DNA of 38,481 bases, from IMG/VR virus record IMGVR_UViG_3300043395_003956, positions 1 to 38,481 of that record. The stretch is one strand, 5' to 3'. The stretch comes from a virus. Position numbers and translations under genes: made by a program. The notes under the pieces were generated by a model. It ran no database searches. It saw only the letters and a program-made list of their open reading frames with translations, and was not told the DNA's origin. The number at the start of each line of letters is the position of its first letter. Within the stretch, counting starts at the first letter, position 1. Shown piece after piece: positions 7,289-16,123 of this stretch.

Positions 7289-8226
7289 ATGCGTTTAGCC
7301 TCACTGATACTGACTGGGGAGCGACAAAGCTCTTGCAGTTCCTCTTCCGAAAGGTCATCTGGTTGATGAATTCCTTCCGGGAGCGGGACCACATACAACT
7401 TTACCGCCTGAAGTTTTTGACTGATTTTCAGAGATCCTGCACGACCTGCATCGTCGTTATCGAGACACAGAATCACTTTGGATGTCAGACTTTCAATCAA
7501 TGTTTTTTGGGCGTCGGTCATGTAGCTGCCCATTAGAGCAACCACATTCGTAAGCCCGGATTGGCAGAACCACAGAGCAGCTTTGAAGCCTTCGACAACG
7601 TAAACAGGTTTACGCGCTGTCTCCAGCTCCTTTGCCACTTTATCGATCCGCCAAAGATGGTCTCCTTTTGAGAAGGAGGGGACATTCAGCCCATATTCTG
7701 CTAACTCGGTCGTATAGACCTTGTATTTGCCAAACTCTCCGGTGGGCTGCTTTCCTACGATGCCCACGAGTTTTCCGCGCTTGTCGCGAATCGGAAAAGT
7801 AACTCGTGACAATTTTTTATCATATCCAATATCGTTTTCAAAGAGCACGCGCTGACTGAACCCTGCCTCCAAGAGTTGTAGAGGGCACCAATCAAAAACT
7901 CCAAGCAACCGCTCAGGAAGTTCGTCGGCTTCTCGTACTACCTTGAACCTGGAGATTTTTGGAGCAGGCGTTCTCTTTGCGATCTTATCAATGGTTGTAC
8001 GGCTCTCACCCACCTTTGTGAGAAAAGAGCGCAGATTTCCACCTCCACATCCAGCAAAGCAGTTCCAGAGCCCTGTCTGTATATTGATCGACAAGCTTGG
8101 CTTACTCTGCCCAGGCACCTCCCCATGAATGGGACAAAAGCCCATGTAGTTGTCGCCGGACCCCTGACGAAGCCCGACGACATGTTTTTCAAAGATGGCC
8201 AAGAAGTTAGGATCTGAATGGGTCAT
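7267..8226 (-). CDS. dnaG: DnaG-type DNA primase
   Basis: 319 residues from the ATG ending at 8226. A CHC2-type zinc site lies at the N-terminus (C31-P-I-H34, then C56-x3-C60), as in primases. A TOPRIM domain follows: V-Y-V-V-E212-G with the metal-binding glutamate, and V-I-L-C-L-D256-N-D258-D as the DxD. It makes RNA primers for lagging-strand synthesis and should pair with the helicase just upstream. The frame stays open to a GTG ending at 8277, but that would overlap the helicase tail by 71 bases and add only a Lys/Arg-rich stretch that is the shadow of the helicase tail. It is shorter than bacterial DnaG (about 580), lacking a separate C-terminal helicase-binding domain. Confidence 0.9.
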   Translation of the reverse strand: MTHSDPNFLAIFEKHVVGLRQGSGDNYMGFCPIHGEVPGQSKPSLSINIQTGLWNCFAGCGGGNLRSFLTKVGESRTTIDKIAKRTPAPKISRFKVVREADELPERLLGVFDWCPLQLLEAGFSQRVLFENDIGYDKKLSRVTFPIRDKRGKLVGIVGKQPTGEFGKYKVYTTELAEYGLNVPSFSKGDHLWRIDKVAKELETARKPVYVVEGFKAALWFCQSGLTNVVALMGSYMTDAQKTLIESLTSKVILCLDNDDAGRAGSLKISQKLQAVKLYVVPLPEGIHQPDDLSEEELQELCRSPVSISEAKRIWQSRSL

Positions 8227-9616
8227 CTCGCTTCTTCGGCTTCTTCTTTTCTTCTTTCTTCGGGCCTCCGCCCCCACCTTCTTCGTCTTCGGCGCCCTCG
8301 CTCATCTCCATCTGCTTCTTCATCTCAAGGAACGCTTTTACGTTCGCATGATTCTGTTGCACACTGAAATCTGAGCCAGGGTTGGCGTTGATGATGAACG
8401 GTGGGATGACGGTCTCTCTACTCTTAGAGAACACCAGAAGTAGAGAAGCTCCGCGCCCCGATGGATTCGGCCCGCGGAACGCCCGAAAGGCTATGTCTGC
8501 ATCTTGTCCGATGCCGTCAGCAAACGACAAGTCGTCCAGATCTCCAGACGGCTCTTTTGCATTTACGCGGTTTGCTTGCGTAGTTCCAACAACCGGGCAA
8601 CCAACAAACTGCGCCATACCCTTGAGGTCCTGTGAGATATGGCTAATCTGCTTCCAGTCCGCAGTCCGCTGACCTGATCTTCCATCGCGCATCAAATAGA
8701 AACCATCTACTACGATTAAGTCTGGCTGGAAGCGCTCCGCAGCGGCAATCAAATCTTCAACGGTGCTCCCGTTCTTCTTACCCTTGTCGCTCATAAACAT
8801 CAGCGCGCGATGATGAGTCCCTTCCTGTTCAGTCTCTTCTGTCGCCGCAAGTTCATCCATAATATCGAAGAAGTCGCGAGCGTCTTCTTCCGATAACGTT
8901 CCGCGCCGAAGTCGATCGTAATCTACGTTTCCGAGCACGGAACTTACACGGGTCAGCATGGCCTCTCTTGAAATTTCTTTCGAGAACAGCATGACCCGAT
9001 GATTGGTCAGGTACGCATGTGCTGCCATTGCACACGCAATCCATGTTTTCATATTTCCAGGCCGGCCATAGATGACGATAAATTCCTCGTCCCGCATTCC
9101 GCCTGTCTTCTGGTTTAGAACTTCCCAAGGATAGGGAATCCCGACAATACCTCCAGCTTCCGCATGCGTTGTGTACTGTTGCCGAAGAAGCGCGATTGAG
9201 GACGACAGAAGAATCCCGTCATCTTCATGCGCATCAACGTTCATTCTCCGAATCTTTGGCAGGAACGAATCCAGAATCAAAGAAGGATCGGAGTCTCCCT
9301 GAAGCTCATCCTGCATCTCGTTGAGGATGCTTTGAAGGTCCGTCTGAACCTTCTGTGTCCGCACATCCGAGATCAGAGCGTTCAGGGAGTTTCGACTTGG
9401 CGAGTAGTCAAAGCTCGGAAACTTGCGCAGAAATCTCTCAACAGTCGGAACTTCTCCGCGCTGTTGAGGATCGTGGTATTCGCGCCAAAGCCAATCAAAG
9501 GCTTCGCGAGCAGGCTCCAGTGTGAACCATTCAGGTGTTAGTCCCTTTTTCTTCGGCGTGTTGAAGTCTGCGCTACTCAGGATGTTGCTAATGAGTTCGA
9601 GCTCTGGATGCGGCAT
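8207..9616 (-). CDS. dnaB: DnaB-like replicative helicase
   Basis: 469 residues. An N-terminal helical domain (about 1-125) is followed by a RecA-like motor: G-R-P-G-N-M-K-T at 184-191 (Walker A), L-F-S-K-E-I-S (motif 1a, the DnaB FSLEM equivalent), D-L-I-V-V-D-G at about 299-305 (Walker B), V-V-G-T-T-Q-A-N-R (motif 3), and A-D-G-I-G-Q-D-A-D (the DnaB SGxIEQDAD equivalent). It unwinds the fork as a hexamer. The last 30 residues are low complexity, an E/D run, five Gly, then a Lys-rich tail. The start shares one base with the preceding stop (TAATG). The primase directly downstream fits a helicase-primase pair. Confidence 0.93.
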   Translation of the reverse strand: MPHPELELISNILSSADFNTPKKKGLTPEWFTLEPAREAFDWLWREYHDPQQRGEVPTVERFLRKFPSFDYSPSRNSLNALISDVRTQKVQTDLQSILNEMQDELQGDSDPSLILDSFLPKIRRMNVDAHEDDGILLSSSIALLRQQYTTHAEAGGIVGIPYPWEVLNQKTGGMRDEEFIVIYGRPGNMKTWIACAMAAHAYLTNHRVMLFSKEISREAMLTRVSSVLGNVDYDRLRRGTLSEEDARDFFDIMDELAATEETEQEGTHHRALMFMSDKGKKNGSTVEDLIAAAERFQPDLIVVDGFYLMRDGRSGQRTADWKQISHISQDLKGMAQFVGCPVVGTTQANRVNAKEPSGDLDDLSFADGIGQDADIAFRAFRGPNPSGRGASLLLVFSKSRETVIPPFIINANPGSDFSVQQNHANVKAFLEMKKQMEMSEGAEDEEGGGGGPKKEEKKKPKKRDDPFRS

Positions 9617-9888
9617 TACAACTGCTCCTCATCTTGGGTCTCATCGCGGGCATCTGTGGCCGCCGCAATTCCTAAATCTTGTTCAATTTGTGCGCGAATC
9701 TTCTCGACCAATGACATAAGCTGGAGACCCAGTTCTTCGTTCATGAACTGGGTCTCCCCTCCACCGATGACGCCCTCAAACACCTTGTTTTCAAGGTGAA
9801 CGATGTACGTCACTTTGATTTGCGCACTCACAGGCAGAACTTCGACCTTAGCAATATCTAGGCGAAGATTACCGAATGAGTGCTCCAT
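9616..9888 (-). CDS. small hypothetical protein with acidic tail
   Basis: 90 residues, not recognised. The N-terminal half alternates hydrophobic residues (L-R-L-D-I-A-K-V-E-V, I-K-V-T-Y-I-V-H-L) as in a small beta-sheet; a helix follows, and the C-terminus is acidic (D-A-R-D-E-T-Q-D-E-E-Q-L). The ATG ending at 9888 has GAGG seven bases upstream and is chosen over a TTG 14 codons earlier. It overlaps the preceding gene by 20 bases and its stop is joined to the helicase start. Position directly before dnaB suggests a replication accessory role, which is inference only. Confidence 0.7.
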   Translation of the reverse strand: MEHSFGNLRLDIAKVEVLPVSAQIKVTYIVHLENKVFEGVIGGGETQFMNEELGLQLMSLVEKIRAQIEQDLGIAAATDARDETQDEEQL

Positions 9889-10186
9889 ACGTTGCCTCGG
9901 CTGCGGTCTTGCCTTGTTCCAGGTGCTCAACGAGCAACTCCAGAACCAGCTCTCGCGCTTTGCTAATTGTGCTTTGGTCTTGGTTGCACGTCAGGCTAAC
10001 ACCAACTCGGACTTCGAAGCCGTTCCCGTAGTCCTTGTCCGAGAACGACATTGAAGCATTGACGTTAGCCTTACCATCTCCAATAATTTTCTGAAGTTCA
10101 TCCATGCTGATTCCAAGCTCCGCAGGAGTCATCGGGTACGAGATTACGCGTCGTTCGCCGTTACAAGCGACTTCGACGTGAATCAC
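9869..10186 (-). CDS. small hypothetical protein
   Basis: 105 residues from a GTG start overlapping the upstream stop as GTGA. Not recognised. It shows a beta-rich middle (N-V-N-A-S-M-S-F-S and F-E-V-R-V-G-V-S-L-T-C) and a C-terminal amphipathic helix (S-K-A-R-E-L-V-L-E-L-L-V-E-H-L-E). No catalytic motif is apparent. Tight coupling on both sides in the replication cluster supports it as a real gene expressed with the helicase and primase. Confidence 0.7.
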   Translation of the reverse strand: MIHVEVACNGERRVISYPMTPAELGISMDELQKIIGDGKANVNASMSFSDKDYGNGFEVRVGVSLTCNQDQSTISKARELVLELLVEHLEQGKTAAEATYGALIR

Positions 10187-10605
10187 GCGAGATCCTTGGG
10201 GAAGGTCACACGGGGAGTCTGCACAACAACGTCGCAGAGCCCCTCGTAGTGCACCTTGAACTCCGGCGGAAGCCGCTCAATCTGCGCAGGATCAACAGTC
10301 AGCTTCAGAACTCGGTAGTTCGTGAGAACTTCGGTATGCCCGAGTTCCTCTGCCAACTCTTGAATGTCCTCAATCCGGTACTCCTTCTTTGTGCCGCCGG
10401 GGGCAACCTTGAAGTTGTAGTCCCCAACAGCATACGAACCAACGCCGCGCTCACGCAGTTCAATCTTAGCGCGCTCGGTGATGTCGATCTTCTCGGCGGC
10501 AAGCTGTCGAAGCTCTTCAGTAAGCTCGGGCTCAGAGGCGTTGAGAATTTCTTGAATTTGGCGAATACGAATACCAATGTCGACCAAGCGCTGCACAGTG
10601 TCCAT
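10183..10605 (-). CDS. hypothetical protein with N-terminal coiled coil
   Basis: 140 residues from the ATG ending at 10605, which has GAGGG seven bases upstream; a TTG two codons earlier is less likely. Residues 5-50 form a charged helix (R-I-R-Q-I-Q-E-I-L-N, E-E-L-R-Q-L-A-A-E-K), followed by a compact region with Y-N-F-K-V-A-P-G-G and Y-R-V-L-K-L-T-V-D-P. Family not recognised. It starts 2 bases after the UDG-like stop and ends in a GTGA overlap with the next gene, so it is a coupled member of the replication operon. Confidence 0.7.
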   Translation of the reverse strand: MDTVQRLVDIGIRIRQIQEILNASEPELTEELRQLAAEKIDITERAKIELRERGVGSYAVGDYNFKVAPGGTKKEYRIEDIQELAEELGHTEVLTNYRVLKLTVDPAQIERLPPEFKVHYEGLCDVVVQTPRVTFPKDLA

Positions 10606-10607
10606 AA

Positions 10608-11318
10608 TCAAGCCCTCACGATCTTTTTGTGGTTCTCTACAATCTGCATAGCGTACCGAAAATCACCCATTGTATCGAATGTATGCCCCTTCTTTTCTTT
10701 TACAAGAGAGCTGTCTCCCTTGCGCAGCAAGAAGCCGCAATCAAGTACAGGAAGCATCGCGTAGCGAACATCCTGCTCTGTGGTCGGAGATTTAATGGAA
10801 ATATCCATCAACTCTCCGCGTCTCTCCAGAATATTTACGGTCTTACCCAACAGATGAGACGCTGCGACCTTTCCACCTGCGATGATAAGAAGCGGGTCTA
10901 TTGCGTAGATTGTGTCGTGAAGCCGAGATTTACACTCCTTTAGTTCAGTTGCAGATGGTGCGCGATCATCTTCGGGTCGGCACAGCACTGCGTTTGTTAT
11001 GAACACGCGGGCTGAAATGTAGTCAGCCAACTTCTGAAAGTACTCATCGTTGTCTTCAATGGTTCGGATCTTGTCGATCTCTTCATCTGCTGGCCAGACC
11101 TTCTCAAAGAGCTGAAGAAGGAGACGCCCTGCTTGTCCCACAAAGGGAACTCCCTCCTCGTCCTCTTTTTCGGCGGGAAAACTTCCAACGTATAGAATAT
11201 CTGCGCTCACGCTTCCAGCGCCAAAGACTACTTGAGATCGACTCTCACACAGCTTTGGACAACGCGTGCATCTGCGGTACTCGTGCTGAAGCTCACGAAT
11301 ACGACTTAGCCCAATCAT
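10608..11318 (-). CDS. family 4 uracil-DNA glycosylase-like protein, catalytic motifs degenerate
   Basis: 236 residues. The fold is recognisable from C17-T-R-C20, G-V-P-F-V-G-Q-A-G (56-64), I-T-N-A-V-L-C113-R-P-E and C129 in E-L-K-E-C: the four cysteines are spaced as in Fe-S UDG family 4. The two active-site loops are not standard. The usual GEAPG reads V-G-S-F-P-A, and the usual HPSxLLR reads L-D-C-G-F-L-L-R, with the histidine replaced by Asp. It may therefore be a weak glycosylase, one with altered specificity, or a non-catalytic scaffold. It lies between the SF2 helicase (8-base gap, GGAG before the start) and small genes of the replication block, so a role with the polymerase is plausible. 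Confidence 0.82.
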   Translation of the reverse strand: MIGLSRIRELQHEYRRCTRCPKLCESRSQVVFGAGSVSADILYVGSFPAEKEDEEGVPFVGQAGRLLLQLFEKVWPADEEIDKIRTIEDNDEYFQKLADYISARVFITNAVLCRPEDDRAPSATELKECKSRLHDTIYAIDPLLIIAGGKVAASHLLGKTVNILERRGELMDISIKSPTTEQDVRYAMLPVLDCGFLLRKGDSSLVKEKKGHTFDTMGDFRYAMQIVENHKKIVRA

Positions 11319-11326
11319 TTTAACTC

Positions 11327-12703
11327 CTATATGCTATTCCAGTTCCATCGAGTTGTGACACGATATTTCTTCCTCTCGCTTTCCTTCACAAGAGAGAGGA
11401 TCATCCCGCGGCACGCGTCAATTGATTTATCGAGCAAGAGAAACACCCATGGGTCTTTCTTGCCTGGGAGCGCACGAAGGATTCGACCCACGCTCTGCTG
11501 GTACGTAATCGCCGAATGAGATCGCGCAGCGAATGGCGTCAGTAGGATGAGCGTATCCAGATCTTTTCGGTTGTAGGCCGCCGCTCCAACACCAATCGAG
11601 GCAAACACAAGATTGCTGCGATTGAGAAGTTCCAGGCGATCCTGCGCTTTGGTCCCTCCATGGATTACGCTGCTTCCTTCGTTTGCGCGCTGAAGTTCTT
11701 CGATGTGCTCGGGACCATGAGAGAGCGCGTAGATGGTTCGACCTCTGGCTAAGCACTGGTCAATGATCTCTTGAATAAGCGCGTTTCTCTCAGCGTTTTC
11801 AGCAAGAGTCTTGTGCATCCGTCCAATATTTAGTTGCCCAGTTCGGTCAAGCATGCTCTTGCGTTCTTCTTCTCCATAGAAGATTCCAGTCTCTACAACG
11901 AATACCGTGGGCGTGAGATCCTGACTTACATCAGAAAAAAACACTGGCCCAAGGTGAGAGAAGAAGATTCCTTCGCAACGATCTGTTCGAGTGGGAGTCG
12001 CAGTTAGCCCAATACGGATGCCAGACCCAACCGCGCTGGCCTTTGAAAAGAACTCCGCGGCCATGATGTGACATTCGTCGTAGATAACCAGTCCAAATCT
12101 CGTGTAGAAATCTGCGGGAAGAGTTCCCTCTTCTGCCCTCGCTGCAAGAGTCTGCACCGTTGCCAGGCAGATCCCTTTGTCGTACTCAAATTTCTTTCCC
12201 TGAATCCATCCGATTTCTCCAAAGAAATCGAAGAATTGATGCAACTCTGCTACCCAGTTTTCAAGATGCGCTCGCTGTGGACTGACAATCAGAGTAGGGA
12301 CGCCTTCGTATGCGGCCTTCAGCCAGCCAAGAACGGTCTTTCCCTTACCGCACGCCAGGTTGAGGATGCCGCGATCTGCGTCCTTAAGTGCTGCCCAGGC
12401 TTCTTCTTGATTTTCGCGAAGGCAGAATTCTGGCTTTAACCTAAGATCTATAGTATCGAACTCAAGATGCTCCTCTTCGACAGGGCATCCCAACTCAAAG
12501 AGCTGCGTGTCGCTCAGCGTATATTTCGGAACTTGATAGTGATTGTCGACAGTCACCACCAAGTTTCGATGTCCGCGAGAAGAGTCGTCTCCAAAAGACA
12601 GCATGCCTTCCAGAGTAGTTTTCTTCACATGTGATTTTGGGAGAAAAAGATGCCGGCCCCGGTAGGCCGTGCCTTGCTTCAGGGCCGGAATCTTTGTTGT
12701 CAT
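11327..12703 (-). CDS. SF2 DNA helicase (UvsW-like)
   Basis: 458 residues. Motif Q-like R-E-N-Q near 96-99, Walker A L-A-C-G-K-G-K-T (116-123), motif II D209-E-C-H212, motif III T-A-T-P (234-237), and motif VI Y-Q-Q-S-V-G-R-I-L-R near the C-terminus are all present. The R-E-N-Q and DECH arrangement and the length resemble T4 UvsW and other phage branch-migrating helicases. Residues 1-80 form a separate N-terminal domain without known motifs. It would remodel stalled forks or recombination intermediates. The start is coupled to the preceding gene by an ATGA overlap. Confidence 0.9.
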   Translation of the reverse strand: MTTKIPALKQGTAYRGRHLFLPKSHVKKTTLEGMLSFGDDSSRGHRNLVVTVDNHYQVPKYTLSDTQLFELGCPVEEEHLEFDTIDLRLKPEFCLRENQEEAWAALKDADRGILNLACGKGKTVLGWLKAAYEGVPTLIVSPQRAHLENWVAELHQFFDFFGEIGWIQGKKFEYDKGICLATVQTLAARAEEGTLPADFYTRFGLVIYDECHIMAAEFFSKASAVGSGIRIGLTATPTRTDRCEGIFFSHLGPVFFSDVSQDLTPTVFVVETGIFYGEEERKSMLDRTGQLNIGRMHKTLAENAERNALIQEIIDQCLARGRTIYALSHGPEHIEELQRANEGSSVIHGGTKAQDRLELLNRSNLVFASIGVGAAAYNRKDLDTLILLTPFAARSHSAITYQQSVGRILRALPGKKDPWVFLLLDKSIDACRGMILSLVKESERKKYRVTTRWNWNSI

Positions 12704-13101
12704 GTGGCGGGCCTCTTTCTCAGTCCAGGGTATTTCTTGCGAGGAATTTGCGATAAGGCGTCTGTGAGAGTTTCACTCATTGCTGTGATTGCATTTAGAG
12801 ACGCATTATGCGCCAATACCGACGTAAACGTATCTTCTTCTCCCGCGTCTTCGTAAATCTTCCCCTTCACTGCGGATCTCTGCGAAGTTACAGGTTGCAC
12901 TGCTGTCACCGTTGAGACGGAACTCGTTGGCCTACGATCCCGCTCCAGCGCTGAAATCTTGAGCCGGCATGTGCCCTTCCATCGACAGTTTTTGCATGTG
13001 TCATCCGTGATATCGTAGTAGTCTGGATCTCCATAGCACTCTGGCCTCTCATTGTGCCCGTCATCATCGTGGTTAGAGAATCTACTTGAGAACGTTCCCA
13101 T
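12700..13101 (-). CDS. Cys-cluster protein, first gene of the minus-strand cluster
   Basis: 133 residues. A four-cysteine site lies near the N-terminus (C22, C36-x2-C39, C45 in T-C-K-N-C-R-W-K-G-T-C-R), suitable for zinc or a small Fe-S cluster. The rest is Ser/Thr-rich and basic with no known motif. The ATG ending at 13101 is preceded by GGAGG with a good spacer. As the promoter-proximal gene of the early cluster it could be regulatory, but that is inference. Family not recognised. Confidence 0.75.
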   Translation of the reverse strand: MGTFSSRFSNHDDDGHNERPECYGDPDYYDITDDTCKNCRWKGTCRLKISALERDRRPTSSVSTVTAVQPVTSQRSAVKGKIYEDAGEEDTFTSVLAHNASLNAITAMSETLTDALSQIPRKKYPGLRKRPAT

Positions 13102-13121
13102 GCACTAACCTCCAGTGGGGT

Positions 13122-13138
13122 GCTACAAGTCTTATGAC
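13122..13138 (+). promoter_or_regulatory. CTTATGAC promoter motif, copy 1 (late-type)
   Basis: The 81-base divergent gap 13102-13182 carries GCTACAAGTCTTATGAC at 13122-13138. The copy upstream of the RNA polymerase gene matches it at 15 of 17 positions. TACAAG follows a TG as in an extended -10 box, but no good -35 is seen at the usual distance. The following gene has AGGAG upstream of its ATG at 13183. The minus-strand promoter of the early cluster must lie in the same gap; I see only weak candidates for it. Confidence 0.6.
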
Positions 13139-13182
13139 TGTGTATATTGGGAACTGCAAACCGACTTTAGGAGCCACAAATC

Positions 13183-14274
13183 ATGCCCGTAATCGATCAG
13201 CACGACGACCTCTGCGAGCTGTTTAAAACCCGCGGGCCCAAAGTTGGGCTCGACTTCATGAAGACCGCGTCCTGGAAAGAGCGCGATGATCTGTACGACC
13301 GAGACTTTGCGCTGATCATTGTTGATTCGACTGGAAAAGAGCATCGCAAGTTTGCCTGCTACGACGAAGGAAACACGTTCCTATCACAGTGGTATCTGCT
13401 GAACGCCGAACACGAGCTTCCTGCTGGTGCAGTCAAAATCGCTGCTGAGAATCTTCTGACTGCCGCAGAAGATCTGCAGATGGAATCGCACCCCGTGCTT
13501 TACTTGCTTGCAAACGCAAACGCAGATCTTCCCAACGATGGCCGTCGTGTTCTGGTGAAGGCGGCGGGCGCAACAACATACGCAGCCAATGTAGAATTCG
13601 AGCCTTCGCAAATTCGCCCGATGGGTCGTGGCATGCACGAACCCAGAGGTCGGCATCAGGTAAAGGAGGGTTCGGCGTACGACGCTCTTTCAAATCTGAT
13701 TCGTGTCTGGAACGACCTCGATCCCTATGACCGACACGAAGCCGCGGTAGACATTGTTAAGGTCGCAAGCCTGACGGGCATGGCGGTTCCCGCGCATATT
13801 GAGCAATACAGCGGAGAGCGGCTCAACCCGCGTTTTGAGAAGATCGCATCGCGTCGCGCTGAATACACCGCCAATCCGGAATACCAAGCCGACTACCTCC
13901 GGCTTGCAAAGATGGCCGCCGCGCTCGATCCAGATGACGTTGTCGAGGCGCTCTTCCTGATGGATGAGCGGGCGGGGCTCCTAAACCGCTATGGCAACAA
14001 TCTTCCGGACCCGGTCCTCTCGGTCTTTGGTGTAGAGAAGCAGGCAGAATTTTCGTGGGTAAACGGTGGAGACTACGTCACGGAGTCGATGCTAAAGCGT
14101 TACTCTGGCAGCAACGCATCGCATGCCGCCCTCGAAGATACCTTTGAGGAAGATCTTGTAATGAACTTCCGCAGAGATCCAGTCGGCACGTTCAAGAAGA
14201 TGCCGCTTGAGCAGCAAACGTTGCTGTCACGCCTTGCCTCTCAGTCCCGGGATACGAACAATGGAGGTTACTGA
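13183..14274 (+). CDS. virion-associated protein, unknown
   Basis: 363 residues, not recognised. Mostly helical, with several K-x-A and E-K-x-A runs (F-M-K-T-A, F-E-K-I-A, V-E-K-Q-A) that also recur in other late proteins here. A beta segment (A-L-I-I-V-D-S-T-G-K) lies near residue 45. It is the first gene of the plus-strand unit that ends with the portal, it has its own AGGAG site, and it overlaps the next gene by 14 bases. Candidates are an internal head protein, a neck protein or an assembly factor. No transmembrane segment or catalytic motif is evident. Confidence 0.85.
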   Translation: MPVIDQHDDLCELFKTRGPKVGLDFMKTASWKERDDLYDRDFALIIVDSTGKEHRKFACYDEGNTFLSQWYLLNAEHELPAGAVKIAAENLLTAAEDLQMESHPVLYLLANANADLPNDGRRVLVKAAGATTYAANVEFEPSQIRPMGRGMHEPRGRHQVKEGSAYDALSNLIRVWNDLDPYDRHEAAVDIVKVASLTGMAVPAHIEQYSGERLNPRFEKIASRRAEYTANPEYQADYLRLAKMAAALDPDDVVEALFLMDERAGLLNRYGNNLPDPVLSVFGVEKQAEFSWVNGGDYVTESMLKRYSGSNASHAALEDTFEEDLVMNFRRDPVGTFKKMPLEQQTLLSRLASQSRDTNNGGY

Positions 14275-16123
14275 CCTTCAAACGTTCAAAGACGAGAAGG
14301 TGCATCCTCTCGTTCTTCTTCGCACGTACCTCCGACTCTTTGGCCCCGCGGCCTTAGAGTGGGAGCCATTCGTCGTAAAGAGGTCCGTAGAAGATCGGTT
14401 AAAGATTAATATTTCGCGAGTAAACTATCTCAAGTTGCTTGCAGCAATCACCGTTGCAAACCACGATAATTTTTGGAATTCATGGGAAACGTTCCATGCA
14501 GTGTCGCAAGCACTCGCAGGAAAAATCCCATCCGTGTCGCATATTGATAACCAGTCCGTTTCAGACTTTATGATGGCCGTCGATTCGGCCAATGCAATTC
14601 GGCAAGACTTAGGATCTTTGGGAGATTTGCCGGATTTCTCGGAAGAAGTACGCCGTTACATGGCTGCTCAGCTTCACGAATCTGGGATTTGGTATGTACC
14701 GGAGCCGTTGGAGTTTCTAAACCCGCTCATCTCCAAAGTTACGCAGATCTGCGGAGAATGTGGAAACGAAGAAGAGCCCAAAGAAGACGGGCTCTGTAGC
14801 TATTGCACGGATCGGTACAACACGGACAGCCTGCTGAAGTTTGAGCCCGATGATGACCTAAAGAAAAAATTCAATGGCTCAAAAGTAAAAGTGGTCACAA
14901 AACTTCCGACCGCCGGAGTTCAAAAGTCTTTACTCCGCGCACTATCGGAGGGCGGAGAGGTTCTTCGCGAAACCGCAGACGATATTTGCGCAGCTAAAAT
15001 TCTTGATGGACTTCGGGATCTTGAAGAGTATAGAACACAGATTCGAATAAGCAAGACTGCTGGTATCTCGGGCATATCAAAGTCAGTTGCTACTAACAAT
15101 AAAATAGATCGTTTTGACGATGAGGATAAACTAGAACCGAAAGAGCCGACCCCAGCTCCTTACTGGAAAAAAGCAATAAATCCAGTATCGGTAGGTGGGA
15201 CAGCGCTCATTGGTGCTGCGTTGCTCCGAAAACCGGGAGCGGCTGGAAAATTTTTGCAAACAGCAAAAGAAGTAGTAACCAAGCCAGTTACATCAATACG
15301 AAGGGGGCTCAGCACTGGGGCAAATTATGTTGGCCCAGGAGCCGACGAGTTTACTCGAGGAGCGGCGCAAAGTAAGCGCGTAGAGTTGATGTCGGATAGC
15401 CTTCGAAATCTTCAGACCTCGCTAAAGAGCCAAGCAGAGGCCGGAAGGCCGCTGATTGGAGACATAGATCAGTTTAAAGCGTTAGAGGGTGGTGAGCGTG
15501 GGTTAGGGACAGCTTCGGACTCTTTGCGCCGATCTGGATTTTTAAGTGCTGGCCGGCAAAAATTTACCAATGTACAGGTCGATGATGCCGCCGCAAAACG
15601 TCTTAACGATTTAATTCAAGAAATGGATACTGCGTCTGCAGCGGGTCAGCAGATAGATTATAATAAAATTCGTGGACTTTACGACGAATTTGGTCAACTG
15701 GCGCGCTCACAGCAACAGGCTGGAACCGCTAAGTTGAACAAAGGGCTTCTATACTACGCTCCTGGTGAGCGTGTCATGGAGGTTGGGGCTCCAGTGATGG
15801 GATTTGCGGGGGGATACACCGAAGACACTGACCCAGAAACTGGGCGTAAAAGAAGTACCGCAGAGCGGCTTGCACGTGGAGTTGCTATCGGAGGCGTAGC
15901 CGCTGGCACAGGTGCTTTGTTTGGAGGTAGAAACTTAGGGCTTTCTAAGACAAATTTATTCTCTGGTACAGGACGTTCCGGGTTTAGTGCTAAATCCCTG
16001 GTGCCTGCGGTTGGGGGTATGAGTCTCGGACAGACACTTGAAAACGTTGGGGCAGATGTTGCTGGTGCAGGCGCTCGTACCATTGATACCGCTTTTGGGC
16101 AGAAAAAGGATGAGCAATCATGA
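14261..16123 (+). CDS. zinc-ribbon and glycine-zipper virion protein
   Basis: 620 residues from the ATG at 14261, which avoids a longer overlap than the frame's earlier start at 14207. Residues 1-160 are helical. C164-x2-C167 and C179-x2-C182 make a zinc ribbon. Two glycine/alanine-rich hydrophobic stretches follow, about 306-322 (N-P-V-S-V-G-G-T-A-L-I-G) and 539-556 (R-G-V-A-I-G-G-V-A-A-G-T-G). From about 15030 codon use changes: AGA, ATA and AT-rich codons become common, unlike the first half. It ends in an ATGA overlap with the portal gene. The build suggests an internal or ejected protein that can contact membrane; the sequence shows no enzyme motif. Confidence 0.82.
   Translation: MEVTDLQTFKDEKVHPLVLLRTYLRLFGPAALEWEPFVVKRSVEDRLKINISRVNYLKLLAAITVANHDNFWNSWETFHAVSQALAGKIPSVSHIDNQSVSDFMMAVDSANAIRQDLGSLGDLPDFSEEVRRYMAAQLHESGIWYVPEPLEFLNPLISKVTQICGECGNEEEPKEDGLCSYCTDRYNTDSLLKFEPDDDLKKKFNGSKVKVVTKLPTAGVQKSLLRALSEGGEVLRETADDICAAKILDGLRDLEEYRTQIRISKTAGISGISKSVATNNKIDRFDDEDKLEPKEPTPAPYWKKAINPVSVGGTALIGAALLRKPGAAGKFLQTAKEVVTKPVTSIRRGLSTGANYVGPGADEFTRGAAQSKRVELMSDSLRNLQTSLKSQAEAGRPLIGDIDQFKALEGGERGLGTASDSLRRSGFLSAGRQKFTNVQVDDAAAKRLNDLIQEMDTASAAGQQIDYNKIRGLYDEFGQLARSQQQAGTAKLNKGLLYYAPGERVMEVGAPVMGFAGGYTEDTDPETGRKRSTAERLARGVAIGGVAAGTGALFGGRNLGLSKTNLFSGTGRSGFSAKSLVPAVGGMSLGQTLENVGADVAGAGARTIDTAFGQKKDEQS

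Noticed and set aside
6380-7366. Long plus-strand frame of 328 codons opposite the double zinc-ribbon gene
   Set aside because: Composition is shadow-like (Arg/Val runs), it has no motif, and the opposite frame has two clear four-cysteine sites, coupling and a ribosome site.
14207-14260. Earlier start for the zinc-ribbon/glycine-zipper protein
   Set aside because: It would overlap the previous gene by 68 bases and adds a shadow-like stretch; the ATG at 14261 gives a 14-base overlap.
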